54,727 nt of DNA, taken from contig UQCQ01000012.1 in NCBI GenBank assembly GCA_900539595.1, positions 1-54,727 of the forward strand. Direction: 5' to 3'. Each line of letters opens with the position of its first letter. Position 1 is the stretch's first letter. This DNA comes from an uncultured Mollicutes bacterium. GTDB lineage: Bacteria; Bacillota_I; Bacilli_A; RFN20; CAG-826. The position numbers were made by a program, and so were the translations under genes. The notes under the pieces are model-generated. The model saw only the letters and a program-made list of their open reading frames with translations, ran no database searches and was not told the DNA's origin. This document shows, piece by piece, positions 31,574-40,744 of the stretch.

Positions 31574-32643
31574 TTCTGATTCGTTTACAGCTTTCTTCTT
31601 TCCGCGGATATGAACGGCTCGACCTTGGCTTCGGCCCTGGCATAACGGCTGTAGTTGGAGAAAACGCGGCTGGCAAAACCAATTTGGTGGAAGCCATCCA
31701 ATTTCTCTCCTTGGCCCGAAGCTTCCGAACCAACGATGACGCGGTGCTGATTCAAGACGGAAAGAACGTGGCGGTTATTGACGCCACGCTGTCGGAGGGG
31801 ACGCTAACTCGAAACATTCGGATAGAGCTCTCTAAAGACGCAAAGAAAGTCTACGTAAACGGGAAGCCCATCCGACGTCTCAGTGAATTGTCGAGGCTCG
31901 TCAACGTCATCGAATTCTCCCCCTCCGACGTATCCCTGTTTTGCGGATCGCCAAGTGAGCGGAGATCCTTCCTTGACATCAGCCTCTCCAAACAGTCTCT
32001 AGACTATTTCCGGCTTATCTCCAACTACGGGCGACTCCTCAAACAAAGGAACGCGGTTTTAAAGCAAACCGCCCCGGATTTGAATCTTCTTGACGTCCTC
32101 ACCGATCAAATGATTGAGGCGGAAGAATTCATCGTTCGGTACCGCAATCAGTATTGCGATTCCTTGTCTCGCCAACTCCCGGGCCTATTAGGCAGGCTCC
32201 GCGGGGCCGAGACGGAAGCGGAACTGGTTTATCGGCCCTTTGTTCGGGGCGATGCCGATTCGTTCGCCAAAAGGGCTAAAAAGGCTTACGAAGCCAGTCG
32301 CGAAAGCGATTTGGCCCACAAGACGACGTCCATCGGCGTTCATCGCGAGGATTTCTCCCTCAAAGTCCATGGCGTGGATATTGCCACGCATGGCTCGCAA
32401 GGTGAGAATCGTTTGGCGGTTCTCGCGCTAAAACTTTGTCCTTACTTTTTAATTGAGGACGAAGCTTTGAAACCCATCCTTGTTCTTGACGACGTCACTT
32501 CGGAACTGGATGCAGAACGGGTGAAAAACCTGATGGATCTGCTCCGCGAATTCCAACAAGCGTTTGTGACGACGACACAATTATCAATCGAAGGCGCAAC
32601 CTATGTGGATGTTGCCTCGAATAAAGCCATTAGGAGGAACTAA
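31570..32643 (+). CDS. recF: DNA replication/repair protein RecF
   Basis: The 357-residue SMC-like ATPase loads RecA at gaps through RecR. Walker A GENAAGKTNLVEAI lies at about 30-43. The signature segment (THGSQGENRLAVLALKL) and Walker B (ILVLDDVTSELD) are near the C-terminus. It overlaps yaaA as ATGA. Its last codons (AGG AGG) provide the gyrB ribosome-binding site. Confidence 0.96.
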   Translation: MILIRLQLSSFRGYERLDLGFGPGITAVVGENAAGKTNLVEAIQFLSLARSFRTNDDAVLIQDGKNVAVIDATLSEGTLTRNIRIELSKDAKKVYVNGKPIRRLSELSRLVNVIEFSPSDVSLFCGSPSERRSFLDISLSKQSLDYFRLISNYGRLLKQRNAVLKQTAPDLNLLDVLTDQMIEAEEFIVRYRNQYCDSLSRQLPGLLGRLRGAETEAELVYRPFVRGDADSFAKRAKKAYEASRESDLAHKTTSIGVHREDFSLKVHGVDIATHGSQGENRLAVLALKLCPYFLIEDEALKPILVLDDVTSELDAERVKNLMDLLREFQQAFVTTTQLSIEGATYVDVASNKAIRRN

Positions 32644-32644
32644 C

Positions 32645-34702
32645 ATGGCAGACGAAGAAAGGAAACTCGACGATTCCACGTCGGGGAACGAGATCCGTGA
32701 GGAAGACCGCTTCCAATACGTGAAGGAAGACGTGTCCAACGAAAAGGAACTCGAAAAAGCGAAAGCGAACTACAACGAAAATGACCTCCAAGTTTTGGAG
32801 GGTCTGGAGGCCGTCCGCAAACGTCCAGGCATGTACATTGCTACCACTGCGGCGGCGGGTTTGCACCATTTGGTGTGGGAAATCGTTGATAACTCCATCG
32901 ACGAAGCTCTTGCTGGATATTGCAAGACCATCACCGTTATTATTCACAAAGGAGATTCCATCACCGTCAAGGATGACGGGCGTGGCGTTCCGGTTGGCAT
33001 CGTTGCCAAAAGCGGACTATCCGGTGTGGAAACTGTCTTTACGATTCTTCACGCTGGAGGCAAGTTCGGTGGAGAAGGCGGCTATAAAGTTAGCGGCGGT
33101 CTTCACGGCGTCGGCGCCTCGGTCGTTAACGCTCTTTCCACGTGGATGGAAGTCCACGTCAATCGCGATGGCGGGGAGTATTTTATCCGCTTCGAAAACG
33201 GCGGACATCCCGTTGGTCATTTGAAGAGAATCGGTGATCAAAATGGTCGAGGAACGACCGTTACTTTTCAACCGGATCCCACCATCTTCACCGAAACCAC
33301 GGTTTATAATTACGATACCATTCGCAACCATTTGCGTCAGATGGCCTTCCTTAACGGGGGTATCTCGATCGTTTTGATTGACGAACGTGGCGAACTCCCT
33401 GTTCAAGAAAGCTTCAAATACGATGGCGGAATCCGTGAATACGTTTCCTATATCGACACGAACAAACTTCCCGTTAACCCCACGCCGATTTATTGCCAGG
33501 GGGCGGAAGAGGTGACGCTTGCCGATGGAGAGACCAAGGAACGTATTTATGGTGAAATCGCTCTTCAGTGGACGGATTCCTATTCGCAAGATGGAATCTA
33601 TTCATTCTGCAACAATATCTCTACCAAAGAAGGCGGTACTCACGTTGAGGGCTTGAACCTTGCGCTCGGCCGCGTTCTTAACGACTACGCGCGTTCCTTT
33701 AAATTCTTAAAAGAAGGCGATAAGAACTTCACGGGCGAGGATTGCCGCGAAGGTTTGACGGCCGTTATCTCGGTAAAACACCCCAACCCGCAATACGAAG
33801 GACAGACCAAGACGAAACTCGGCAATTCCGAAGTTCGTAAAATCGTCTCGACTATTGTCGGCGATGGACTTTCGCAGTGGCTGCAAGAAAACCCGGCGGA
33901 AGCGAAGGCGATCATTGAGAAGATCCAGCTCGCCTGCAAGGCTCGCGATGCTGCTCGCGTTGCGCGTGAAAAAATCCGCAAAACCGCTTTGGATATCACC
34001 ACGCTCCCCGGTAAATTAGCCGACTGCTCGTGCCGCGATCCGGAAAAATGCGAACTCTATATTGTTGAGGGTAACTCCGCAGGCGGTTCCGCCAAAAACG
34101 GGCGTGACCGTGAAACACAGGCCATCCTTCCTTTGCGTGGTAAGATTCTTAACGTCGAAAAGGCCCGCGAAGACCGCATTTGGGCCAATGCCGAAATCGG
34201 CAACATGATCACTGCAATTGGCGGTGGCATTCGCGATAACTTCGATGTTTCCAAAATCCGCTATCACAAAATCGTCATCATGACCGATGCTGATGTCGAC
34301 GGCGACCACATCCGTATTTTGCTTTTGACTTTCTTCTATCGCTTTATGCGCCCGTTAATCGATGGTGGCTATGTTTACATTGCTCAACCGCCGCTATACA
34401 AAATCGATTATAAAGGCAGCGCCTATTACGCTTATAACGACGCCCAACTCGAAGTGTTGAAAAAGGAACTTGCCTTAAAGCCTGGTTACCCCTTCCAACG
34501 CTATAAAGGCTTGGGCGAAATGGATGATCAACAGCTTTGGGAAACCACCATGGATCCCGCGGCACGTAAGATGATCCGCATTACCATTGACGATGCCGCT
34601 TTGGCGGAAAAGTGCTTCACCGATTTGATGGGCGACGAGGTTGCTCCGCGTCGTAAATACATCGAAGAACACGCCCAGTTCGTCAAGAACCTCGATATCT
34701 AA
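32645..34702 (+). CDS. gyrB: DNA gyrase subunit B
   Basis: The 685-residue ATPase subunit has the GHKL ATP site (VDNSIDEAL, DDGRGVPVG, GGLHGVGASVVNAL), then transducer and TOPRIM domains (EGNSAGGSAKNGRDR, TDADVDGDHI). The C-terminal GyrB motif PRRKYIEEHA completes it. The conserved VLEGLEAVRKRPGMYI begins only near residue 50, leaving an unusual acidic N-terminal extension of about 40 residues. AGGAGG lies 7 nt before the ATG at 32645; the longer frame from 32603 overlaps recF and is rejected. Confidence 0.97.
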   Translation: MADEERKLDDSTSGNEIREEDRFQYVKEDVSNEKELEKAKANYNENDLQVLEGLEAVRKRPGMYIATTAAAGLHHLVWEIVDNSIDEALAGYCKTITVIIHKGDSITVKDDGRGVPVGIVAKSGLSGVETVFTILHAGGKFGGEGGYKVSGGLHGVGASVVNALSTWMEVHVNRDGGEYFIRFENGGHPVGHLKRIGDQNGRGTTVTFQPDPTIFTETTVYNYDTIRNHLRQMAFLNGGISIVLIDERGELPVQESFKYDGGIREYVSYIDTNKLPVNPTPIYCQGAEEVTLADGETKERIYGEIALQWTDSYSQDGIYSFCNNISTKEGGTHVEGLNLALGRVLNDYARSFKFLKEGDKNFTGEDCREGLTAVISVKHPNPQYEGQTKTKLGNSEVRKIVSTIVGDGLSQWLQENPAEAKAIIEKIQLACKARDAARVAREKIRKTALDITTLPGKLADCSCRDPEKCELYIVEGNSAGGSAKNGRDRETQAILPLRGKILNVEKAREDRIWANAEIGNMITAIGGGIRDNFDVSKIRYHKIVIMTDADVDGDHIRILLLTFFYRFMRPLIDGGYVYIAQPPLYKIDYKGSAYYAYNDAQLEVLKKELALKPGYPFQRYKGLGEMDDQQLWETTMDPAARKMIRITIDDAALAEKCFTDLMGDEVAPRRKYIEEHAQFVKNLDI

Positions 34703-34717
34703 TAGGAGGAACGAAAA

Positions 34718-37426
34718 ATGGAAAACGATGAAATGAAGAAGAACCCGGAAGAAACCGTTGACGAAATTTCGGAACCCTCCGAAACCTCCGCCCCCGAAGC
34801 AAAAGCCTCTCACGAGGGACAACAATCCGCTGACGCGATGTTTGGCGAAGAGGCAGCGCGTTCCGGCATCATCCCCGGTTTAACGGACCGCGATGTTGCT
34901 AGTGAAGTCCAAACGGCCTTCCTTGATTATTCCATGTCGGTTATCGTCTCTCGTGCGATTCCCGATGTTCGTGATGGCTTGAAACCGGTTCAGCGCCGCA
35001 TTATCTACGGCATGAACGAATCGGGCATGCTTCCGAACAAACCCTATAAAAAATGCGCCCGTATCGTCGGTGACGTCATGGGTAAATATCACCCCCACGG
35101 CGACTCAGCGCTTTACCTCGCCCTCGTCCGTATGGCTCAGTCTTTTTCGCTCCGCTACACCCTTGTGGATGGCCACGGTAACTTCGGCTCCATTGACGGA
35201 GACGAACCCGCCGCCATGCGTTACACCGAAGCTCGTATGAACAAACTCGCCATGGAAATGGTTCGCGACATTGATTGCGACACCGTTAACATGGTCGGCA
35301 ACTACGATGGCACGGAATTGGAGCCGGAAGTTTTGCCTTCCCGCTTCCCAAACCTCATCGTCAATGGTTCTCAGGGTATTGCCGTTGGCATGGCGACGAA
35401 CATGCCGCCGCACAACCTCACGGAAACGATTAATGCTATCGTTGCTTTGGCGAAAAACCCGGCTTTGACCGCCGCGGAAATCATGCAGTCCTATTTAACG
35501 GGACCAGATTTCCCAAGCGGAGGCATCATCCTTGGCCGTCAAGGCATCTTGGATGCTTATCAAACCGGCATCGGAACGATCACCATCCGTTCCCGTTATC
35601 ACATTGAGGAAATGGATAACGGCAAGAGCCGCATCATCGTGACGGAAATCCCCTACCAGGTGAACAAAGCCAACATGATCGCCAATATCGCGGATTTGGT
35701 CCGCGCGAAGGTCATCGATGGCATTACCGATGTTCGCGATGAATCGAACAAAGAGGGCATCCGCGTGGTGATTGAAGTCCGCAAAGACGTCATCCCCGAA
35801 GTGGTTGTGAATAACCTTTTGAAGCACACCGCCCTCCAAACCAATTTCGGCATCATTAACCTTTGCCTGGAAAACGGCGCGCCGAAAACTCTCGGCATTG
35901 TCCCGCTTCTCCAAGACTATATCGAATTCCAAGTTGAGGTCATTACTCGTCGCACGCGCTTTTTGCTCCGCCGCGACACCGATCGTCTCAACATCGTGGA
36001 AGGCTTGATTCTTGCCCACGATAACATCGACGAAGTGATCCACATCATTCGTTCTTCCAAAGACGACGCCGAATCCACGGCTCGCCTCAATGAACGCTTC
36101 GGTTTGAATGATCGTCAATGCGCAGCCATTCTCGCCATGACCCTCCGCCGCTTGCAAGGCATGGAACAAGATAAACTCCAAGCCGAAAAGAAAGAATTAG
36201 AAGCCAATATCGCTGAATACAACCGTCTCCTCTCTTCCAGGGACAACATTATCGATCAAATGATTGTTGAGCTTGAAGAAGTGAAACGCCGCTTTGGCGA
36301 TGATCGCTTAACCGAAATCTCGGATGCAGCTGCCGACATCGAAAACGAAGACCTCATCCCGCAGAAGAATATCATCGTTGCCCTTACCCGCAACGGGTAT
36401 ATCAAACGCATGGACGACGATACCTTCGCCGCCCAGCACCGTGGCGGACGCGGCATCACCGGCATGAAGACCACCAATGGGGACCAAGTCATTTTGATGA
36501 AGCACACCTTCACCCACACGGATATCCTCTTTTTCACGACGTTAGGCAAAGTTTATCGTCTCCGCGGATATCAAATCCCGGATTCTGGACGTGTTGGAAA
36601 AGGCATGCCTGCCCAGAACTTCCTCAACCTCGATAAAGAGGAAAAAGTCGTTTCCATCGTTCCGATTGACGAATACGGCGAGAACAGCTATCTCTTCTTC
36701 GTCACGAAACTTGGCGTGGTCAAACGCACGTCCTTGGCCGAATTTGCCTCCATCCATTCTAATGGTAAGATTGCCGTCTCCCTTCGCGAAGGGGATGACC
36801 TCTTCGATGTGAAGAAGACGGATGGCAATTCCATCATTTCGCTTGCTTCGAGCAACGGAAAACTTTGCTCCTTCAATGAAGAAGACGTCCGTTCGATGGG
36901 TCGCACCGCGGCTGGTGTTCGCGGCATGGATTTAAGCGATGGCAGCGAAATCGTCGGTGCCACCGGATCCTTCGAAGGCCGTTTGCTCCTTGTTTTGACC
37001 AATAAGGGTTATGGCAAGATGAGCTATGCGGAAGATACGGACATCACCTTGGAAGACGGCAGCACCCGCCACTATGACGGTTACCGCTTGACCAAGCGTG
37101 GCGCCAAAGGCGTTGCTACGATTGCCCTTAATTCCAAAATCGGTTCCTTGGTTGCTGTTAAAGCAGTCTCTACGGAAGACGACCTGCTCGTCATTACTAA
37201 GAAGGGCATCGTTATCCGCACTCCCCTCAGCGAAATCAAAATCGCTGGCCGCAACACCCAAGGCGTGAAGATCATCAACGTGGAAGACAAGGATTCCGTT
37301 GCTTCGATCGCTATTTTGCCGCATGAAGATCCTTCTGAAGAAGGAGAAGAAGGCGCGGAAGGCGAACAGACGCCGGGCGAAACCTTAATCGATGAAAGTC
37401 CGGTTACTCCGGATGCCGTTGAGTGA
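34718..37426 (+). CDS. gyrA: DNA gyrase subunit A
   Basis: The 902-residue breakage-reunion subunit has active-site Tyr169 in AAMRYTEARM, the winged helix with KYHPHGDSALYLALVRM, and a C-terminal beta-pinwheel containing a GyrA box (QHRGGRG near 570), so it is GyrA rather than ParC. Numbering is shifted by 47 from E. coli. Ser130 matches Ser83, but Leu134 stands where quinolone-sensitive gyrases have Asp/Glu87. A 50-60 residue acidic extension precedes the core, and the C-terminus is also acidic. AGGAGG precedes the ATG. The TGA stop overlaps the next gene. Confidence 0.97.
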   Translation: MENDEMKKNPEETVDEISEPSETSAPEAKASHEGQQSADAMFGEEAARSGIIPGLTDRDVASEVQTAFLDYSMSVIVSRAIPDVRDGLKPVQRRIIYGMNESGMLPNKPYKKCARIVGDVMGKYHPHGDSALYLALVRMAQSFSLRYTLVDGHGNFGSIDGDEPAAMRYTEARMNKLAMEMVRDIDCDTVNMVGNYDGTELEPEVLPSRFPNLIVNGSQGIAVGMATNMPPHNLTETINAIVALAKNPALTAAEIMQSYLTGPDFPSGGIILGRQGILDAYQTGIGTITIRSRYHIEEMDNGKSRIIVTEIPYQVNKANMIANIADLVRAKVIDGITDVRDESNKEGIRVVIEVRKDVIPEVVVNNLLKHTALQTNFGIINLCLENGAPKTLGIVPLLQDYIEFQVEVITRRTRFLLRRDTDRLNIVEGLILAHDNIDEVIHIIRSSKDDAESTARLNERFGLNDRQCAAILAMTLRRLQGMEQDKLQAEKKELEANIAEYNRLLSSRDNIIDQMIVELEEVKRRFGDDRLTEISDAAADIENEDLIPQKNIIVALTRNGYIKRMDDDTFAAQHRGGRGITGMKTTNGDQVILMKHTFTHTDILFFTTLGKVYRLRGYQIPDSGRVGKGMPAQNFLNLDKEEKVVSIVPIDEYGENSYLFFVTKLGVVKRTSLAEFASIHSNGKIAVSLREGDDLFDVKKTDGNSIISLASSNGKLCSFNEEDVRSMGRTAAGVRGMDLSDGSEIVGATGSFEGRLLLVLTNKGYGKMSYAEDTDITLEDGSTRHYDGYRLTKRGAKGVATIALNSKIGSLVAVKAVSTEDDLLVITKKGIVIRTPLSEIKIAGRNTQGVKIINVEDKDSVASIAILPHEDPSEEGEEGAEGEQTPGETLIDESPVTPDAVE

Positions 37427-38424
37427 TGAGGGTATTCATTCACTATAAAACAGCATTGAATCGCGAAACCTTTGAGGGCTCCCGTTTACGGAAAGTCCTC
37501 AAAGGCGAATGCGAGGAAGCGGGCGTTACGTGGATCGACGACATTTTCGCCGAGCCCGATATCGCCCATTTTCTTACCCCGCGCGACGATGCAATGGCTG
37601 TGGATGCCGCCTGGCATTCCATTCCTATTGTCGTCTCCGCTTTCTATGCGGAGAATGACCCTTACGCTTCCTTTTTGGACCCTAAAAAGCCCAAAACCCC
37701 GACTATCACTTCGCGAGCGATGCGTTTGCTGAATCGAGCCGACCTCGTTTTGGTTCCTAACGAAGCCATGAAGACCCTTTGCGTGGAACAAGGGGTGAAA
37801 AGTCGAATCGAGATTCATGTTCCGTGCGTCAATTTGCGTCGTTTCGATAATTTAGGCGCCGAAAAAGATATTTTCCCTCGATATTTCTCCATTCGTGATG
37901 AGAAGAAAATCGTTCTATCCGCGGGTTGTTATGAAGACCGTTACATCATCAACGCGATGAAGAACATCGCTTCCTGCTGCCCAGAACTCGATTTCTATTT
38001 CTTCGGATCGTTTAAGCGGCATAACCCCCGTTGGCTGATTGCCTCCTATTCGAGAAAGTGCCCACCAAACCTGCATTTTGAATCCCTGGTTCAAGATGAT
38101 GTGTTCCGCAGCGCTTTGTATCGAGCGGACGCCTTCCTAGCTTTGGACGCGGTTCATCCAGACGGCGCGTTTGTCCTGGATGCGTTTGCAACCAAAACCC
38201 AAGTGGTCGCCCTTCACAAAAATCCGTTGAATGATCTTTTGATTTCGGATAAAACGTGTTTTGTCTTCGATAGTATCGGTTCGATTGCACATTATCTTCG
38301 TTCCTTATACTCGAAAGAGGCAAAAAGCACTATAATTCCGGCGTATGCGATGGCGGAGCGCCATTCGCTTCAAACGGGCGCAAAGCGATTGAAAGAGCTA
38401 TACGCTTCGCTTCTAAACCGTTGA
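37426..38424 (+). CDS. Glycosyltransferase-like protein (GT4/GT-B fold)
   Basis: The 332-residue protein has a GT-B layout: an N-terminal half ending in ADLVLVPNEAMKTLC...HVPCVNLRRF and a C-terminal half with KKIVLSAGCYEDRYIINAMKNIA, a DFYFFGSF segment and ALYRADAFLALDAVHPDGAFVLDAFAT. This is the arrangement of family 4 glycosyltransferases, which build cell-envelope glycolipids or polysaccharide. ATG at 37426 shares one base with the gyrA stop (TGATG). GTG at 37423 is the alternative. The acceptor and donor are unknown. Coupling to gyrA is unusual. Confidence 0.75.
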   Translation: MRVFIHYKTALNRETFEGSRLRKVLKGECEEAGVTWIDDIFAEPDIAHFLTPRDDAMAVDAAWHSIPIVVSAFYAENDPYASFLDPKKPKTPTITSRAMRLLNRADLVLVPNEAMKTLCVEQGVKSRIEIHVPCVNLRRFDNLGAEKDIFPRYFSIRDEKKIVLSAGCYEDRYIINAMKNIASCCPELDFYFFGSFKRHNPRWLIASYSRKCPPNLHFESLVQDDVFRSALYRADAFLALDAVHPDGAFVLDAFATKTQVVALHKNPLNDLLISDKTCFVFDSIGSIAHYLRSLYSKEAKSTIIPAYAMAERHSLQTGAKRLKELYASLLNR

Positions 38425-38440
38425 AAAAGGAGTATCCCCC

Positions 38441-39721
38441 ATGTTGGATGTCAAATTGATTCTAGAAAAACCCGACGAGGTTGTCGCGGCATTAAAAAAG
38501 AAACTTTGGGACTTTGACCCGAAGCCCATTCAGGAATTGAGTGCGAAACGCTTGGAATTGCTTAAGAGCGTCGAAGCAAATAAAGCGGAGCAAAACCGTC
38601 TTTCTGCAAGCGTCCCCCAAATCAAGAAAGAAGGCGGCGACGTCAAAGCCATTTTTGCGAAAGTCAAAGAACTTGGCGCGGCGAATAAGGAAGGCGAAGC
38701 CGAACTTAAGAAAGTGGAAGCGGAAATCACGTCGCTTGTTGAAGTCCTTCCGAATCTTCCGGATCCCGACTTGGTGGGCGGTGGCAAAGAAAACAATCAC
38801 CCCATTTATCATTTTGGTGAAGAACAGAAGTTCGATTTCACTCCGAAAGATCACGTCGCTTTGGCGGAAAGCCTTGGACTCATCGATTACAAGCGCGCCG
38901 CTAAAATCAGCGGAACTGGCACTTGGGTTTATACGAATCTTGGCGCTCGTTTGGAATGGGCATTACTCAATTATTTCATTGAAAACCACCTTGCCGATGG
39001 CTATGAAATGATTCTTCCTCCTCATATCCTCAATTACGAATCCGGATATACCGCGGGACAATTCCCGAAATTCCAAGAGGATGTGTTTTGGCTTGAAGGC
39101 ATGGAACCGCGTAAGTTCATCCTTCCGACCGCTGAAACGGCTCTTGTGAACCTCCACCGCGATGAAATCCTCCCGCTTAACGAGCTTCCGAGAAAATATT
39201 TCGCCTATACCCCCTGCTACCGCAAGGAAGCCGGTTCTTACCGCACCGAAGAACGCGGCATGATTCGTGGATACCAGTTCAACAAAGTCGAAATGGTTCA
39301 ATACACGACCCAAGAAGGAAGCGACGCCGCTTTCGACGAAATGGTCAAGAAGGCCCAAAAACTCGTGGAAGGACTTGGATTGACTTATCAAATCGACAAG
39401 TTGGCGGCGGGAGACTGCTCCCATTCGATGGCTCGTACTTACGACATTGAAGTCTGGATTCCGTCGATGCATATCTACAAAGAGGTTTCCAGCGTCTCCA
39501 ATGCCCGCGACTACCAAGCCCGTCGTGGCATGATTCGCTATCGCGATGCGGATGGAAAGACCAAATTCTGCCATACGCTCAATGGATCTGGTCTCGCCAC
39601 CTCCCGTGTCTTCCCAGCTATTTTGGAACAATATCAACAAGCCGATGGCTCTGTCATTGTTCCGGAGGCTCTCCGAAAATACATGGGTGGCATCGAAGTC
39701 CTAAAGCCGATTAAAAAGTAA
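38441..39721 (+). CDS. serS: Seryl-tRNA synthetase
   Basis: The 426-residue class II enzyme has an N-terminal helical arm (residues about 25-105) that grips the long variable arm of tRNA-Ser, then motif 2 (RGMIRGYQFNKVEMV) and motif 3 (LNGSGLATSRVFPAILE). Length is standard. AAAGGAG precedes the ATG by 9 nt. It lies 16 nt after the glycosyltransferase gene and ends in a strong terminator. Confidence 0.97.
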   Translation: MLDVKLILEKPDEVVAALKKKLWDFDPKPIQELSAKRLELLKSVEANKAEQNRLSASVPQIKKEGGDVKAIFAKVKELGAANKEGEAELKKVEAEITSLVEVLPNLPDPDLVGGGKENNHPIYHFGEEQKFDFTPKDHVALAESLGLIDYKRAAKISGTGTWVYTNLGARLEWALLNYFIENHLADGYEMILPPHILNYESGYTAGQFPKFQEDVFWLEGMEPRKFILPTAETALVNLHRDEILPLNELPRKYFAYTPCYRKEAGSYRTEERGMIRGYQFNKVEMVQYTTQEGSDAAFDEMVKKAQKLVEGLGLTYQIDKLAAGDCSHSMARTYDIEVWIPSMHIYKEVSSVSNARDYQARRGMIRYRDADGKTKFCHTLNGSGLATSRVFPAILEQYQQADGSVIVPEALRKYMGGIEVLKPIKK

Positions 39722-39751
39722 GAAAAAGGAAAATAACCAAACACAACAAGG

Positions 39752-39778
39752 AAGGCTGGGGAAACCTGGCCTTTTTTT
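39752..39778 (+). terminator. Terminator of serS
   Basis: A 9-bp stem (AAGGCTGGG with CCTGGCCTT, two G-U pairs) is closed by a GAAA tetraloop and followed by seven T residues. Confidence 0.9.
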
Positions 39779-39779
39779 G

Positions 39780-39807
39780 TTGGAGTTTTTGCTGATTTCG
39801 TTACAAT
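39780..39807 (+). promoter_or_regulatory. Promoter of pdxK
   Basis: TTGGAG (39780-39785), a 16-nt spacer and TACAAT (39802-39807) are present. The ATG follows after 7 nt, so the mRNA is predicted to be leaderless. Confidence 0.55.
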
Positions 39808-39814
39808 ACCTATC

Positions 39815-40651
39815 ATGAAAAAGGTTTTGACGTTCCAAGATTATAGCTGCCTCGGTCGTTGTTCCTTAACCGTGGCCCTTCCTACAATTTCAGCCTGTGG
39901 GGTGGAATGCGTAGGCATCCCCACCTCCGTATTTAGCAACCACACGGCTTTCCCTTCGTGGATTCAAAGAGATTTAACGGGTGAAATTGAGGCGATGATT
40001 CATAAGGTTGAAGAGTATTCGCCTTCGTTTGATATGGTTTATACCGGTTATTTAACAACGGATCAAATCCCTGCTGTACTCCCTTTGATTCGGGAATTCA
40101 AAAAACGGGGATCTCTTATTTTTGTCGATCCGGCGATGGCGGATGGCGGACGACTATACGCTGGATTTAAAGAAGGTCACGTGGAAGCGATGAAAGAATT
40201 GGTCAAAGAAGCGGACGTTCTTAAGCCAAATCTTACAGAGGCTTGTCTTTTAACGGGGATTCCTTATCCATCTAAAGACATAGGACTACCCTTATCTTTT
40301 TATCAAAAACTGATAGATGTCCTCGCTCTTTTTGGTCCGAAGCGTGTTATTTTATCGGGACAAGAGCTTCAAAAAGGAATGATGTCGGAAGTGGTTTACG
40401 ATGGAACGATTCGTGCCCTAGAAGGAACGAAAAGATATCCGGGTTCTTTCCACGGGACCGGCGATTTGTTTTCTTCTTCTTTTGCAGGATCGCTTCTAAA
40501 CGGCAAAACGTTTGAAGAAGCTGTTGGCATTGCCCACCAATATGTGTCTAAAGCGATTTCCATCACTTCGGAACGGGGTGGGGATGGTCAGCGTTTCGGC
40601 GCGGACTTTGAACAAGCGATCCCCTATTTGGTTTCCCTGCTCTCCAAATAA
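39815..40651 (+). CDS. pdxK: Pyridoxal/pyridoxamine kinase
   Basis: The 278-residue ribokinase-fold enzyme phosphorylates vitamin B6 vitamers to make PLP. The N-terminus FQDYSCLGRCSLTVALPTIS and the central DPAMADGGRLYAGF are typical of pyridoxamine kinase. The anion-hole and catalytic Asp motif is GTGDLFSSSFAG. No Shine-Dalgarno sequence precedes the ATG. ThiD-type HMP kinase activity is a less likely alternative. Confidence 0.88.
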   Translation: MKKVLTFQDYSCLGRCSLTVALPTISACGVECVGIPTSVFSNHTAFPSWIQRDLTGEIEAMIHKVEEYSPSFDMVYTGYLTTDQIPAVLPLIREFKKRGSLIFVDPAMADGGRLYAGFKEGHVEAMKELVKEADVLKPNLTEACLLTGIPYPSKDIGLPLSFYQKLIDVLALFGPKRVILSGQELQKGMMSEVVYDGTIRALEGTKRYPGSFHGTGDLFSSSFAGSLLNGKTFEEAVGIAHQYVSKAISITSERGGDGQRFGADFEQAIPYLVSLLSK

Positions 40652-40710
40652 TTCCTCGCGTGTATCCACGCGAAAACACACACTTTTTATTTACTTTTGG
40701 AAAAGCGTGT

Positions 40711-40730
40711 CCTATGGTATGGTCCATAGG
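40711..40730 (+). promoter_or_regulatory. Hairpin overlapping the mscL ribosome-binding site
   Basis: CCTATGG (40711-40717) and CCATAGG (40724-40730) are exact complements around TATGGT. The right arm shares AGG with the Shine-Dalgarno AGGAGG (40728-40733), so folding could hide it. Alternatively TATGGT is a promoter -10 and the repeat is an operator. Confidence 0.45.
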
Positions 40731-40744
40731 AGGTCATAATTTTT

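Noticed and set aside
40657..40672. CGCGTG-TATC-CACGCG hairpin as pdxK terminator
   Set aside because: The stem is perfect but short, and it is followed by AAAACACACA rather than a T tract, so termination is not convincing.
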